From assembly GCF_035998675.1 (NCBI RefSeq), contig NZ_DASYHI010000007.1, forward strand, positions 186,001 through 250,000: a stretch of 64,000 nucleotides of DNA, in the 5' to 3' direction. Shown here one piece after another: positions 8,350 to 16,063 of this stretch. How positions within the stretch are numbered: the first letter of the stretch is position 1; the number at the start of each line of letters is the position of its first letter. Source of the DNA: Telluribacter sp035998675 (GTDB lineage: Bacteria; Bacteroidota; Bacteroidia; Cytophagales; Spirosomataceae). Below the pieces are notes generated by a model that made no database searches, was not told where the DNA came from, and saw only the letters and a program-made list of their open reading frames with translations. The position numbers were made by a program, and so were the translations under genes.

Positions 8350-9777
8350 TTATTTAAAGAAGTGCGGGTGGAAATTCATCAGGAACACTTCGTCAATGGA
8401 CCGGGTGATGGCTGTATACAACCACCGGATAAATTCATTGTTGACCTGCTCTTCGGGCAAGTACCCCTGGTCAATGAATACCGCGCTCCACTGTCCACCC
8501 TGTGACTTATGACAGGTCAGGGCATAGGCAAACTTCACCTGTAGGGCATTGAGATACGGATCTTTTTTCAGTGCCTCGGTTCGGTCCTTTTTTGATTTTA
8601 TGTAAAAGTAATCTTCCATCACACTTTCGTACAGGAGGCGGTTCTCGTCATTAGAAAGCGAAGGAGTAGGGGAGTGTAAAGTATCCAGGATAATTTTGGC
8701 GTCGAAAGGTGGTTGATCTTCGTAGTCGGTCAGGCGCAGGGTGGCGTCGGCAAAGCGGAAACCATGAATCTCTTCGGTTTTCTTTATTTTCAATAACTCC
8801 ACAAAATCACCGTTGGCAATGAATCCGGCGGGCGAGTCATCATCCAGTACCGCGTAATTGTTCCTGACTACCATGAGCCGGTCACCCGCGTCGAGTTCTT
8901 CCTCACTAAAATTTATCGTGCGCCTGATGTACTGATTATACTGCACCGCCGACTTGTTTGAGCGCGTTATGATAATGGTGTTTTCGGTGCCGTACTTATT
9001 ATAGGCGTAGCGGAGCCCTTCTTCCAGTTTCTCCCCCGTCATTTTGTAAATATCCCGGAAAGTGCGGGTTGTAATATGAATATCGGGTTTCTGAGCCCGC
9101 AACTGGTCCCGCAGCCCGGTGGCATTATGCAGAATCCCCGACTGCTCATCCTGGCGCATTACCTCGGTTAGCTCCTCCTGCACCACCGACATGTAGTAGT
9201 TCTTTTCGAGATACTCTTTTTCCAGCGCGGGACTTAGGTCCTTCCCAACCGGCGGAAGCTGGGCCATATCACCCACCAGCATCAATTTATTACCCGGGTT
9301 TTCGTAAACGTATTCGATAAGGTCGGCCAGAAGGCTGCGACTGCCAAAGTCGGCGTCATCGCTAATCATGGATGCCTCATCAATAATAAAGAGGGTATAC
9401 TCGTGATAATTTTTCTGACGCTCAAACACAAAGCTCCCGGAATAGGAATCGGAGGTCTGCTTGTAAATTTTTTTGTGAATGGTAAGGGCTGGTTTGCTGG
9501 AGTAGTTGGACATGACCTTAGCCGCCCGGCCGGTAGGAGCCAGCAGTACCGCCTTGTACCCAAACTTTTTTACCACCTTTATCAGGGTACTTATAATGGT
9601 GGTTTTTCCCGTACCGGCGTAACCTTTTAACAGGAAACAATCACGGTATCTTTCCAGACCATCCTCTTCCAGAAGGAAGGCATCCATCTTTTCAAAAAAA
9701 CGCACCTGGCTCTCAGTAGGCTTAAAGGGAAACCTTTTGAGAAGCCATTGCGAAGGGGTAACTTCATCCGCTTTCAT
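8350..9777 (-). CDS. RecD/Pif1-like ATP-dependent DNA helicase (SF1B)
   Basis: A 475-residue superfamily 1 helicase. Visible motifs: Walker A GYAGTGKTT (52-60) in an AAA_30-type N-terminal domain, PTGRAAKVM (81-89, motif Ia), Walker B IIDEASMI (131-138), the LVGDMAQLPPVG motif III near residue 165, and the UvrD_C_2 end with TCHKSQGGQW (motif V) and YTAITRS (motif VI). Enzymes of this type move 5'->3' on single-stranded DNA. At 475 residues it lacks the RecBCD-specific N-terminal domain, so it is a stand-alone Bacteroidota type and not a RecD subunit. It has its own upstream region, shared with the divergent CBS gene. Confidence 0.88.
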   Translation of the reverse strand: MKADEVTPSQWLLKRFPFKPTESQVRFFEKMDAFLLEEDGLERYRDCFLLKGYAGTGKTTIISTLIKVVKKFGYKAVLLAPTGRAAKVMSNYSSKPALTIHKKIYKQTSDSYSGSFVFERQKNYHEYTLFIIDEASMISDDADFGSRSLLADLIEYVYENPGNKLMLVGDMAQLPPVGKDLSPALEKEYLEKNYYMSVVQEELTEVMRQDEQSGILHNATGLRDQLRAQKPDIHITTRTFRDIYKMTGEKLEEGLRYAYNKYGTENTIIITRSNKSAVQYNQYIRRTINFSEEELDAGDRLMVVRNNYAVLDDDSPAGFIANGDFVELLKIKKTEEIHGFRFADATLRLTDYEDQPPFDAKIILDTLHSPTPSLSNDENRLLYESVMEDYFYIKSKKDRTEALKKDPYLNALQVKFAYALTCHKSQGGQWSAVFIDQGYLPEEQVNNEFIRWLYTAITRSIDEVFLMNFHPHFFK

Positions 9778-9859
9778 AGTGACGAATCTACTGGAATGGA
9801 ACAGAAAAAAAAAGTTAACGACCAGAATCTCCTTTTTACTTTGTGCAGTCGCTGGACTT

Positions 9860-9888
9860 TTTGAATCTTATCCGATATATTAGATTTC
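9860..9888 (+). promoter_or_regulatory. Probable -33/-7 promoter for the CBS gene
   Basis: TTTG at 9860-9863, 17 bases, then TAGATTTC at 9881-9888 (one mismatch to TAnnTTTG). Transcription would begin about at the TTG at 9893, which favours translation from the ATG at 9920. Confidence 0.35.
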
Positions 9889-9919
9889 TCAATTGCCGCT
9901 ACTCCCAAACCTGACACGC

Positions 9920-10357
9920 ATGCTAGTACAACAAATCCTCGCGAACAAGCGAATTTCCACTATTTGGTCGGTCTCACCCGACACAACAGTTTATGAAGCC
10001 CTGGAACTGATGGCCGAAAAAAATATCGGGGCGGTACTGGTTCTTGAAAATGAACAGCTGGCTGGAATTTTCTCGGAACGTGATTATGCCCGCAAAGGGG
10101 TTTTGAAAGGGAGGGCTTCCCGCGATACCCTTATAAAGGATGTCATGACCAGCCAGGTGATTACGGTAGAAACCGAGCAAAAAATAGAGGAATGTATGCA
10201 GATTATGTCTGACCGGCACATTCGCCACCTACCCGTCAATTACAAGGGGGAATTAGTGGGTATAATCTCTATCAATGACATTGTCTCCGCTATTATCCGG
10301 GAGCAGATGCAGCACATTCAATCTCTGGAAAGCTATATATCCGGAAGCCCTTACTAG
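9920..10357 (+). CDS. Tandem CBS-domain protein
   Basis: A 145-residue protein consisting of one Bateman module. CBS1 covers about 8-62 (ISTIWSVSPDTTVYEALELM, then NIGAVLVLENEQLAGIFSERD) and CBS2 about 72-130 (VMTSQVITVETEQKIEECM, then HIRHLPVNYKGELVGIISIND). Such modules bind adenine nucleotides and act as regulators, but no partner domain is present, so the target is unknown. A TTG at 9893 is also in frame; I prefer the ATG at 9920 because CBS proteins of this type start a few residues before the first domain and the probable promoter leaves no leader for the TTG. Confidence 0.85.
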   Translation: MLVQQILANKRISTIWSVSPDTTVYEALELMAEKNIGAVLVLENEQLAGIFSERDYARKGVLKGRASRDTLIKDVMTSQVITVETEQKIEECMQIMSDRHIRHLPVNYKGELVGIISINDIVSAIIREQMQHIQSLESYISGSPY

Positions 10358-10398
10358 TAAAAATTATGAGTGTATCCATAGGATTCTTATTCGTTGGT

Positions 10399-10406
10399 TA
10401 TATTTG
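10399..10406 (+). promoter_or_regulatory. Bacteroidota -7 element for the nudix gene
   Basis: TATATTTG matches TAnnTTTG exactly and lies 15 bases before the ATG at 10422. It supports that start over the in-frame extension back to 10275, which would overlap the CBS gene. Confidence 0.45.
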
Positions 10407-10421
10407 CAGCTCCAAAAACGA

Positions 10422-10919
10422 ATGAACTCATTGGATACCACAAGGGAGGAAGTTTTCAGACTCTACGGCAACCGCCTGCGGACCCGGGTCTGCGGTATAT
10501 GTGTGATTGAGGACCGCCTGCTCATGGTCCGGCACAAGGGTATAGGCCCTACCGATACTTTCTGGTGTCCGCCCGGTGGTGGGATACAGTTTGGTGAAAA
10601 CGCGCTGGATGCTCTAAAAAGGGAGTTCCTGGAAGAAACCGGGTTGATCATTGAACCGGGCGACCTGCTTTTTGTCAATGAGTTTTTGCAGCCTCCTCTG
10701 CACGCCATGGAACTGTTTTTTGAAACGCGTATAGTTTCCGGCGATGTAAAACTGGGGATTGATCCGGAAATGGAAGAAGGAAATCAGATTATTTACGAGG
10801 TGAAACTCATGACCATGGAAGAAATAAAATCATTTCCCCAGAAGGAGGTACACCAGTTGTTTTCCTTTTGTGATTCCCTCGATGATATTTATCGGTTAAG
10901 CGGATATTTAAAACAATAA
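10422..10919 (+). CDS. Nudix hydrolase
   Basis: A 165-residue nudix protein. The catalytic box is complete: a Gly, five residues, E, seven residues, then REFLEETGL (in GGIQFGENALDALK followed by REFLEETGL, about 56-79). The preceding GPTDTFWCPPGG and later ETRIVSGD fit the fold. Nudix enzymes cleave nucleoside diphosphates linked to another group; the substrate here cannot be inferred. The open frame extends upstream to 10275 but overlaps the CBS gene there. The ATG at 10422 has a perfect -7 element upstream. It is followed closely by DUF3822-coaD, which may be read from the same transcript. Confidence 0.88.
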   Translation: MNSLDTTREEVFRLYGNRLRTRVCGICVIEDRLLMVRHKGIGPTDTFWCPPGGGIQFGENALDALKREFLEETGLIIEPGDLLFVNEFLQPPLHAMELFFETRIVSGDVKLGIDPEMEEGNQIIYEVKLMTMEEIKSFPQKEVHQLFSFCDSLDDIYRLSGYLKQ

Positions 10920-10938
10920 TATTTTAAACCACACCCCA

Positions 10939-11844
10939 TTGGCACTACTCCAATCCATAGTGAAGGAACTACAACCCACAGTCATAGTGGCCGATGAGTC
11001 GTTTGGCGGGCAGGATACCCGGCACTGTACGCTGTGCATTGAAATTGACGAGCTGCGGTTCCGTTTTTGTGCGGTACAGGAGGGAAGTATGCAATGCCGC
11101 TGGCTGGAAGACTACGCCTCCGACACCTTCCTGAATAAGGGGGAACTGCTCGAAAAGCTTAAGCAAATTACGGCCGAGCACGCCTTCCTGGGGTCTGATA
11201 GCTGGAAGAATATCCGGGTGGCGGTCAATACCAATGGGTTTACGCTTGTACCGGCCCCCTTGTTCCGTAAAGAATACGGTGCCGAGTACCTGAAAATGGT
11301 ACTTGGGAGAAATGTGCTAGCCGAAGACCGGGTTATGAACCATTACCTGCCTCAGGTTGATGCTTATAACGTATTTACGATTCCTTCCGCCTGGTCCGAC
11401 TGGCTGCTGGGACAATACCCATTCCAGTCAATTGAGTTTTGCCACCTGACCAGTCCGCTGATTTCGGGAGTCCTGAGAAGTCATAAAGAATACAACGAGT
11501 CCCGTATATTGTCGGCTTGCTTCGAAGGCGAGTACCTGACCCTGCTGTTTTCAGAAAACAGCAAGCTGCTTTTCTGCAACCGGTTCAGGTACAGTACGCC
11601 GCAGGAACTTACCTACCTGCTGTTATTTACCCTGAACCAGCTCAACTACCTGCCCGAAGAAATTAAGCTGTACCTGTACGGCGAAATTACTCCCTACGCT
11701 GATGCCTATACCGAACTGGCCCGTTTTATGCCTCACCTGCATTTCGGACAAAGTCCGGCGGGTTTAAAGTATACAGCGTTTTTTGATGATATTCCCGGGC
11801 ATAGGTACTTTGGTCTATTGAATACCAGCCTGATGCACCTCTGA
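10939..11844 (+). CDS. DUF3822 family protein
   Basis: A 301-residue protein of a Bacteroidota-restricted family of unknown function. It shows the family's layout: an N-terminal half with the LEDYASDTFLNKGELLEKL helix and RVAVNTNGFTLVPAPLFR, and a C-terminal half with LTYLLLFTLNQLNYLPEE followed by KLYLYGEITPYAD. The overall pattern of strands and a late glycine loop resembles actin-fold pseudo-ATPases, but this is inference. The start is TTG at 10939; no better ATG is available. It lies 20 bases upstream of coaD, the position this family commonly holds, so co-expression with coenzyme A synthesis is likely. Confidence 0.8.
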   Translation: MALLQSIVKELQPTVIVADESFGGQDTRHCTLCIEIDELRFRFCAVQEGSMQCRWLEDYASDTFLNKGELLEKLKQITAEHAFLGSDSWKNIRVAVNTNGFTLVPAPLFRKEYGAEYLKMVLGRNVLAEDRVMNHYLPQVDAYNVFTIPSAWSDWLLGQYPFQSIEFCHLTSPLISGVLRSHKEYNESRILSACFEGEYLTLLFSENSKLLFCNRFRYSTPQELTYLLLFTLNQLNYLPEEIKLYLYGEITPYADAYTELARFMPHLHFGQSPAGLKYTAFFDDIPGHRYFGLLNTSLMHL

Positions 11845-11864
11845 GTTCACCACTATTTGACCAG

Positions 11865-12335
11865 ATGAAGAAAATCGCCTTGTTTCCCGGTTCCTTTGAC
11901 CCTTTTACCAAAGGCCACGAAGATATAGTACTACGGGGGTTGAATCTGTTCGACGAAGTAGTGATCGGGATTGGAAATAATGCGAACAAGAAGCGGTACT
12001 TCCCGGTAGAGATGATCAAAGAACTTATTGAAAGTACCTTCCTTGACACCGACCGGGTAAAAGTTATTACCTATGATGATCTGACGGCGCGCATTGCCCG
12101 GGAGGTAGGAGCTAAATTTTTGCTGCGGGGTCTCCGCAATACCACCGATTTTGAGTACGAAAACGGCATTTCCCAGGTAAACCGTTTTGTGTACGAAGAG
12201 ATTGAAACCGTTTTCCTGATTACTTCACCCCACCTGGCACCTATCAGCTCTAGTATAATCCGGGACCTGCACCGGTACGGTCAAAATGTTGACAACTTCC
12301 TGCCTTACAACCTGCCCAAACCAACTATTGCTTAA
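11865..12335 (+). CDS. coaD: Phosphopantetheine adenylyltransferase
   Basis: A 156-residue enzyme of coenzyme A synthesis that transfers AMP from ATP to 4'-phosphopantetheine, giving dephospho-CoA. The nucleotidyltransferase motif FPGSFDPFTKGH (7-18) has the conserved T/H..GH site; LLRGLRNTTDFEYE is the usual substrate loop, and ISSSIIRDL (about 126-134) is the second ATP motif. Length matches the family. It lies directly behind the DUF3822 gene. Confidence 0.96.
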   Translation: MKKIALFPGSFDPFTKGHEDIVLRGLNLFDEVVIGIGNNANKKRYFPVEMIKELIESTFLDTDRVKVITYDDLTARIAREVGAKFLLRGLRNTTDFEYENGISQVNRFVYEEIETVFLITSPHLAPISSSIIRDLHRYGQNVDNFLPYNLPKPTIA

Positions 12336-12422
12336 ATTGCTGTTAAGCTTGGTACCTTAAAACATTCTTAGGTAATCTATTGAAATAAAAAGAGAAGGGC
12401 TTACAGAAAGCAGGCATAGATT

Positions 12423-12728
12423 TTAGCTGGCAGCAGCCACTTTCTGAATTACCTGGTTCAGCTGTTTAGCATCCATGAAGCCCGACTGTCTCCATTTTAT
12501 TTGTCCTTTCTGAAATATCATCAGGGTAGGTACCCCCTGGATTTTGTACTGAGCCGCCGCTTTGGGGTTTTTATCAATGTCGACTTTCAGGATTCGTACT
12601 TTATCGCCCCATTGTTTAGACAGGTTTTCCAGCACGGGCTTCATCATTTTGCAGGGACCGCACCATTCGGCAAAAAAATCAACCAGTACCGGTTGGTCCG
12701 ACTCTATGATTTCCTTGAAATTAGCCAT
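12423..12728 (-). CDS. trxA: Thioredoxin
   Basis: A 101-residue cytosolic thioredoxin. Active site WCGPC at 22-26 (followed by KMMKPVLENL), with cis-proline in GVPTLMIF and the C-terminal Q-KVAAAS helix. There is no signal peptide. The ATG at 12728 gives MANFKEIIESDQPV, the normal family start; the frame extends 10 residues further upstream but those residues are not thioredoxin-like. Confidence 0.94.
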   Translation of the reverse strand: MANFKEIIESDQPVLVDFFAEWCGPCKMMKPVLENLSKQWGDKVRILKVDIDKNPKAAAQYKIQGVPTLMIFQKGQIKWRQSGFMDAKQLNQVIQKVAAAS

Positions 12729-12818
12729 AGTTGTAGTAGGTTTTAGTGGAAAGTACACTTCCAGCTTAACAACAGGAATGGGCCAATGGTGCAGCTTTTG
12801 GGCAAAAAAACGGCAACG

Positions 12819-13511
12819 CTATAAATGTTCGGTAACGTTCTGCATGTGCTGCAGGCATTCCACCACGTAACGGATTGAGCTGTAAGAATTGATAAGTACC
12901 GACTGCGCCTGTCGCGGCGACAGCCATTCCAGCTTTTCAATATCCTCTTCCTGCTGGGGTTCCAGCCTGCTGTCATCCACACAGTCGAGCAGGTACCATT
13001 TGGTACGTTTAAGGATACGGTTATTGTTGAAGGTATAGGTGTGCCAGGTCGTACAAATTTTATCTTTCAATACGGCCGTCACTCCCGTTTCTTCTTCTAT
13101 TTCCCGCATAGCCGCTTTCCGGGAAGTTTCTCCCTTATCGAGTTTGCCCTTGGGTAGGTCCCACTTTTTTCGACGGTACATCAGCAGCCACTTGTTCTCC
13201 TTTACCACCACACCCCCGGCTGCCTTGATTACCTTGAACAGGCTTTTTATTTTTTCAACCACGGAGGCTTTGTCACGGGTGGCGAGGGTGATGGACAAAA
13301 GCTCCCGGGGAGGTTCCGTTTGCAGCATCTCAATGACCTGAAGCGCTATGGAACCGTTAGTATTTAGCAGCAGCACGTGACCGGACAGGGGTATACTTCG
13401 CAGCTTGCTGAGACGGAGGTCACTAATATGATCAAACTGTGAAATGTCCGCCTGGGTCAGCTCATTGGTTCGAACGATTTTTACCGGACGGTCGTCAAAA
13501 AATATAATCAT
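12819..13511 (-). CDS. Two-domain nudix hydrolase (Bacteroidota type)
   Basis: A 230-residue protein. The nudix domain lies at about 90-225, with the box GKLDKGETSRKAAM followed by REIEEETGV, and KKWDLPKGKL before it. The first about 85 residues (MIIFFDDRPVKIVRTNEL, then HVLLLNTNGSIALQVIEML) form a separate small domain found with this nudix type in Bacteroidota. The combination resembles diadenosine-polyphosphate or capping-type hydrolases in the WDLPKGK motif, but the substrate is not established here. It is transcribed away from the CNNM/CorC gene, with which it shares a divergent promoter region. Confidence 0.85.
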   Translation of the reverse strand: MIIFFDDRPVKIVRTNELTQADISQFDHISDLRLSKLRSIPLSGHVLLLNTNGSIALQVIEMLQTEPPRELLSITLATRDKASVVEKIKSLFKVIKAAGGVVVKENKWLLMYRRKKWDLPKGKLDKGETSRKAAMREIEEETGVTAVLKDKICTTWHTYTFNNNRILKRTKWYLLDCVDDSRLEPQQEEDIEKLEWLSPRQAQSVLINSYSSIRYVVECLQHMQNVTEHL

Positions 13512-13534
13512 GTAGTAAACATCGTTTCGTTGTA

Positions 13535-13542
13535 CAAAATTA
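13535..13542 (-). promoter_or_regulatory. -7 element for the minus-strand nudix gene
   Basis: On the minus strand this reads TAATTTTG, an exact TAnnTTTG, 23 bases before the ATG at 13511. It overlaps the distal part of the divergent promoter for the CNNM/CorC gene. Confidence 0.4.
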
Positions 13543-13556
13543 AGTAAAGAGTTTAG

Positions 13557-13586
13557 TTTAGTCAGTAAGTATTATTGATAAATTTG
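13557..13586 (+). promoter_or_regulatory. -33/-7 promoter for the CNNM/CorC gene
   Basis: TTTA (13557-13560; consensus TTTG), 18 bases, then TAAATTTG (13579-13586), an exact -7 match. It lies 23 bases before the TTG start at 13610. Confidence 0.5.
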
Positions 13587-13609
13587 TACCGACATCATTC
13601 CCTGATTAC

Positions 13610-14911
13610 TTGGAACTCTTAATTATATTCATACTTGTGCTTTTAAACGGCATTTTCTCTATGTCGGAAATAGCGCTGGTATCTTCCCGAAAGTCACGAC
13701 TTGAGGCTTTTCTCCGGAATGGGAACAAAAAGGCCAAAACCGCCCTGGATCTAGCTAATTCTCCCAATCGATTTCTATCAACCGTCCAAATTGGCATAAC
13801 CCTGATTGGAATCCTGACCGGGGTGTACAGTGGTGATAAGCTTACCAATGACCTGGAAGCCTGGCTGGTTGCCATTCCCTTAATTCGCCCTTATAGCCAC
13901 CCGTTGGCCGTGGGGCTGGTGGTTTTGCTGATAACTTACCTGTCGCTGGTACTGGGTGAACTGGTACCCAAACGGATTGGGATGGCCAATCCGGAGGGGA
14001 TTGCCATGAATCTGGCGCGTCCCATGAATGTCCTCTCCAAAATTACAATGCCTTTTATTGCCTTGCTTAGCCTTTCGAGTGATTTGATAATTCGTGTCCT
14101 GAACATTAAGCCCAGTCAAAATTCGGTGACCGAGGAGGAGATAAAAAGCCTGATTCAGGAAGGTACTACGGGAGGGGTGTTTGAAGAAATAGAACAGGAA
14201 ATAGTACATAATGTTTTTCAATTGGGCGACCGCCGGGTGACTTCCCTGATGACAAACCGGCAGGAAATTGTCTGGTTGGATAGTGAGGATAGCGTGGAGG
14301 TGAATAAGGCAAAAGTATACGAAACCAAACACGCCATTTACCCCCTTTGTAAAGATACCGTAGACAATGTGGTAGGGCTGGTCTATATCAAAGACCTTAT
14401 CGGGGATAACATTGATGAAAACCTGGCTAACCTGAATGCCATTAAGCGGGAGCCTTTGTTTCTGCCCGAAAGTAACCGCGCCTACCAGGCCCTGGAACGG
14501 TTTAAGGACCAGAAGGTGTATTTTGGGATAATTGTCGATGAGTACGGTGGGGTACTTGGGGTGGTAACCATGTACGATATCATGGATGTGCTTGTTGGCG
14601 ATATTTCAGAAGCGGATGAATTTGAATCCGAAATTGTCAAACGGGAAGATGGCAGCTACCTCATTGACGCGCAGTTGCCTTTTGATGATTTTCTGTACTA
14701 CTTCGAAATGACCCTGCCCGAAGCGGAACGCAAACAGCTGGTTGGCTTTAATACCCTGGGGGGGTTCGTGCTGCATGTACTGGAAGATATTCCCGTGACG
14801 GGCGAAAAATTTAGCTGGAAACAGTTCAGCTTTGAGGTGGTTGATATGGACAAAAGCCGCATTGACAAACTACTGATAGTACAACATACGAAGGAAGATA
14901 CCAACGATTAA
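13610..14911 (+). CDS. CNNM/CorC (HlyC-type) transporter-associated protein
   Basis: A 433-residue inner-membrane protein with the order DUF21/CNNM membrane domain (1-about 190: LIIFILVLLNGIFSMSEIAL at the start, then two or three more hydrophobic segments and LVLGELVPKRIGM), a CBS pair (about 205-330, with MTNRQEIVWLD and FGIIVDEYGGVLGVVTMYD) and a CorC_HlyC domain (about 345-430, with GSYLIDAQLPFDDF and TLGGFVLHVL). CNNM/CorC proteins are implicated in Mg2+ export; 'hemolysin' is a historical name. The start is TTG, chosen because the first membrane helix begins immediately and a -7 promoter lies just upstream. pyrE follows after 2 bases, so the two are co-transcribed. Confidence 0.9.
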   Translation: MELLIIFILVLLNGIFSMSEIALVSSRKSRLEAFLRNGNKKAKTALDLANSPNRFLSTVQIGITLIGILTGVYSGDKLTNDLEAWLVAIPLIRPYSHPLAVGLVVLLITYLSLVLGELVPKRIGMANPEGIAMNLARPMNVLSKITMPFIALLSLSSDLIIRVLNIKPSQNSVTEEEIKSLIQEGTTGGVFEEIEQEIVHNVFQLGDRRVTSLMTNRQEIVWLDSEDSVEVNKAKVYETKHAIYPLCKDTVDNVVGLVYIKDLIGDNIDENLANLNAIKREPLFLPESNRAYQALERFKDQKVYFGIIVDEYGGVLGVVTMYDIMDVLVGDISEADEFESEIVKREDGSYLIDAQLPFDDFLYYFEMTLPEAERKQLVGFNTLGGFVLHVLEDIPVTGEKFSWKQFSFEVVDMDKSRIDKLLIVQHTKEDTND

Positions 14912-14913
14912 TA

Positions 14914-15567
14914 ATGGATAAAACGCAGGAAGCCGTAGCCCGCCGGGTAGCTGAGATGCTACTGGAAGCTCAGGCAATTAAACTTAGCCCCGACCAGCCT
15001 TTTCAGTGGAGCTCAGGTTGGATGTCTCCCATCTACTGTGATAACAGGGTGGCCTTGTCGTACCCTGACATACGTACCTATATTAAAGATGAACTGGCCA
15101 ACCTGGTAAAGAATTATTACTCAGACGCCGACGCCATTGCCGGAGTAGCTACCGCCGGAATTGCCCAGGGGGTGCTGGTGGCGGATGTACTGAACCTGCC
15201 TTTTGCCTATGTACGTCCCGAGCCCAAGAAGCACGGTATGGGCAACCAAATTGAAGGAAGACTTGAAAAGGGGCAAAAAGTAGTACTGATGGAAGACCTT
15301 ATCTCGACCGGAGGTAGTTCGCTGAAAGTAGTGGATGCCCTGCGTCAGGCGGGGGTAGAGGTAGTGGGTATGATTGCCATCTTTACCTATGGCTTTGATA
15401 CCGCCGTGGCCAACTTTACAGAGAAGCAGGTATCCTATAAAGTACTGAGTAACTACGGACATTTGATTGAAGCGGCCTTACAAAAAGAGTACATTACGCA
15501 GGACCAGCTCCTAAACCTGACGGACTGGCGGAAAGCACCCGATGCCTGGGGAAGGGTTAGTGGTTAA
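14914..15567 (+). CDS. pyrE: Orotate phosphoribosyltransferase
   Basis: A 217-residue enzyme of de novo pyrimidine synthesis, joining orotate to PRPP to give OMP. The PRPP motif VVLMEDLISTGGSS is at 123-136; the SSGWMSPIYCDNR (33-45) and RPEPKKHGMGNQIEG (101-115, flexible-loop Lys/His) segments are typical. Length matches the family. It starts 2 bases after the CNNM/CorC gene. Confidence 0.95.
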   Translation: MDKTQEAVARRVAEMLLEAQAIKLSPDQPFQWSSGWMSPIYCDNRVALSYPDIRTYIKDELANLVKNYYSDADAIAGVATAGIAQGVLVADVLNLPFAYVRPEPKKHGMGNQIEGRLEKGQKVVLMEDLISTGGSSLKVVDALRQAGVEVVGMIAIFTYGFDTAVANFTEKQVSYKVLSNYGHLIEAALQKEYITQDQLLNLTDWRKAPDAWGRVSG

Positions 15568-15584
15568 TCTATCCTAAAAAAAAA

Positions 15585-15632
15585 TAATAGAAGAAGAGTC
15601 CGGTCAAGCTTGACCGGACTCTTCTTCTATTA
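15585..15632. terminator. 48-base perfect palindrome acting as terminator
   Basis: Two 24-base arms meet with no spacer at a central AAGCTT. The A9 run before it serves as a U tract for minus-strand transcription; on the plus side the following sequence is only moderately T-rich. It sits between pyrE and the aldo/keto reductase remnant. Confidence 0.75.
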
Positions 15633-15634
15633 CC

Positions 15635-15931
15635 TTATTTTCGATGGTTATCGAGGTTGTGGTATAGGCCGCCGAAGGTATTATCCCTTACTCCGTCCGA
15701 GCTGAGGAAATCATGGGGGAAGCCCATTTCAATATTACTTAGCTCGTTTAGCTTTTGCAGATGCTCCCCGGAAAGCTGAAATTCCAGACAACCGAGCGAA
15801 TCTTTAAGCTGGTCGGCGCCCCAGCCCCATTCGGTACCGAAGGTCATTATACCCACGCAAACTTCCGAAACCCGTAGTTCCGAACAACCTACATTTTGTA
15901 TCGCATACTTTGTAGTGTAATTTAATTCCAT
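15635..15931 (-). pseudogene. Aldo/keto reductase remnant with in-frame internal deletion
   Basis: This 98-residue frame joins the two ends of an aldo/keto reductase that is normally about 330-345 residues long. Residues 1-39 match the family N terminus (SELRVSEVCVGIMTFG, then EWGWGAD). Residues 40-98 match its C terminus (QLKDSLGCLEFQLS, KLNELSNIEMGFPHDF, then SSDGVRDNTFGGLYHNLDNH). Everything between is missing, including the catalytic Asp/Tyr/Lys/His tetrad and most of the (beta/alpha)8 barrel, so no reductase activity is possible. The junction is in frame near codon 39. It could be read as a short gene, but a deletion relic is far more likely. Confidence 0.8.
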
Positions 15932-16063
15932 GTAAACCCCTACCTAAAGGTTATGGCCGGATAGTGGTTTTGGGTTTTCTTTTTTCGTATAGTAAGTTAA
16001 GTTGTCTTCCCCGCCAAATGTGGTTATATTGGTTGAAAATTTTGATTCTACTTCAGGCCGAAT

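Noticed and set aside
9893..9919. TTG start for the CBS protein
   Set aside because: The probable promoter would place the transcript start at or after this codon.
10275..10421. N-terminal extension of the nudix protein
   Set aside because: Overlaps the CBS gene and contains its stop region; a -7 promoter lies within it, immediately before the better ATG at 10422.
15585..15632. Palindrome as an attachment site or IS end
   Set aside because: No integrase, transposase or target duplication nearby; A tract on one side fits a terminator.
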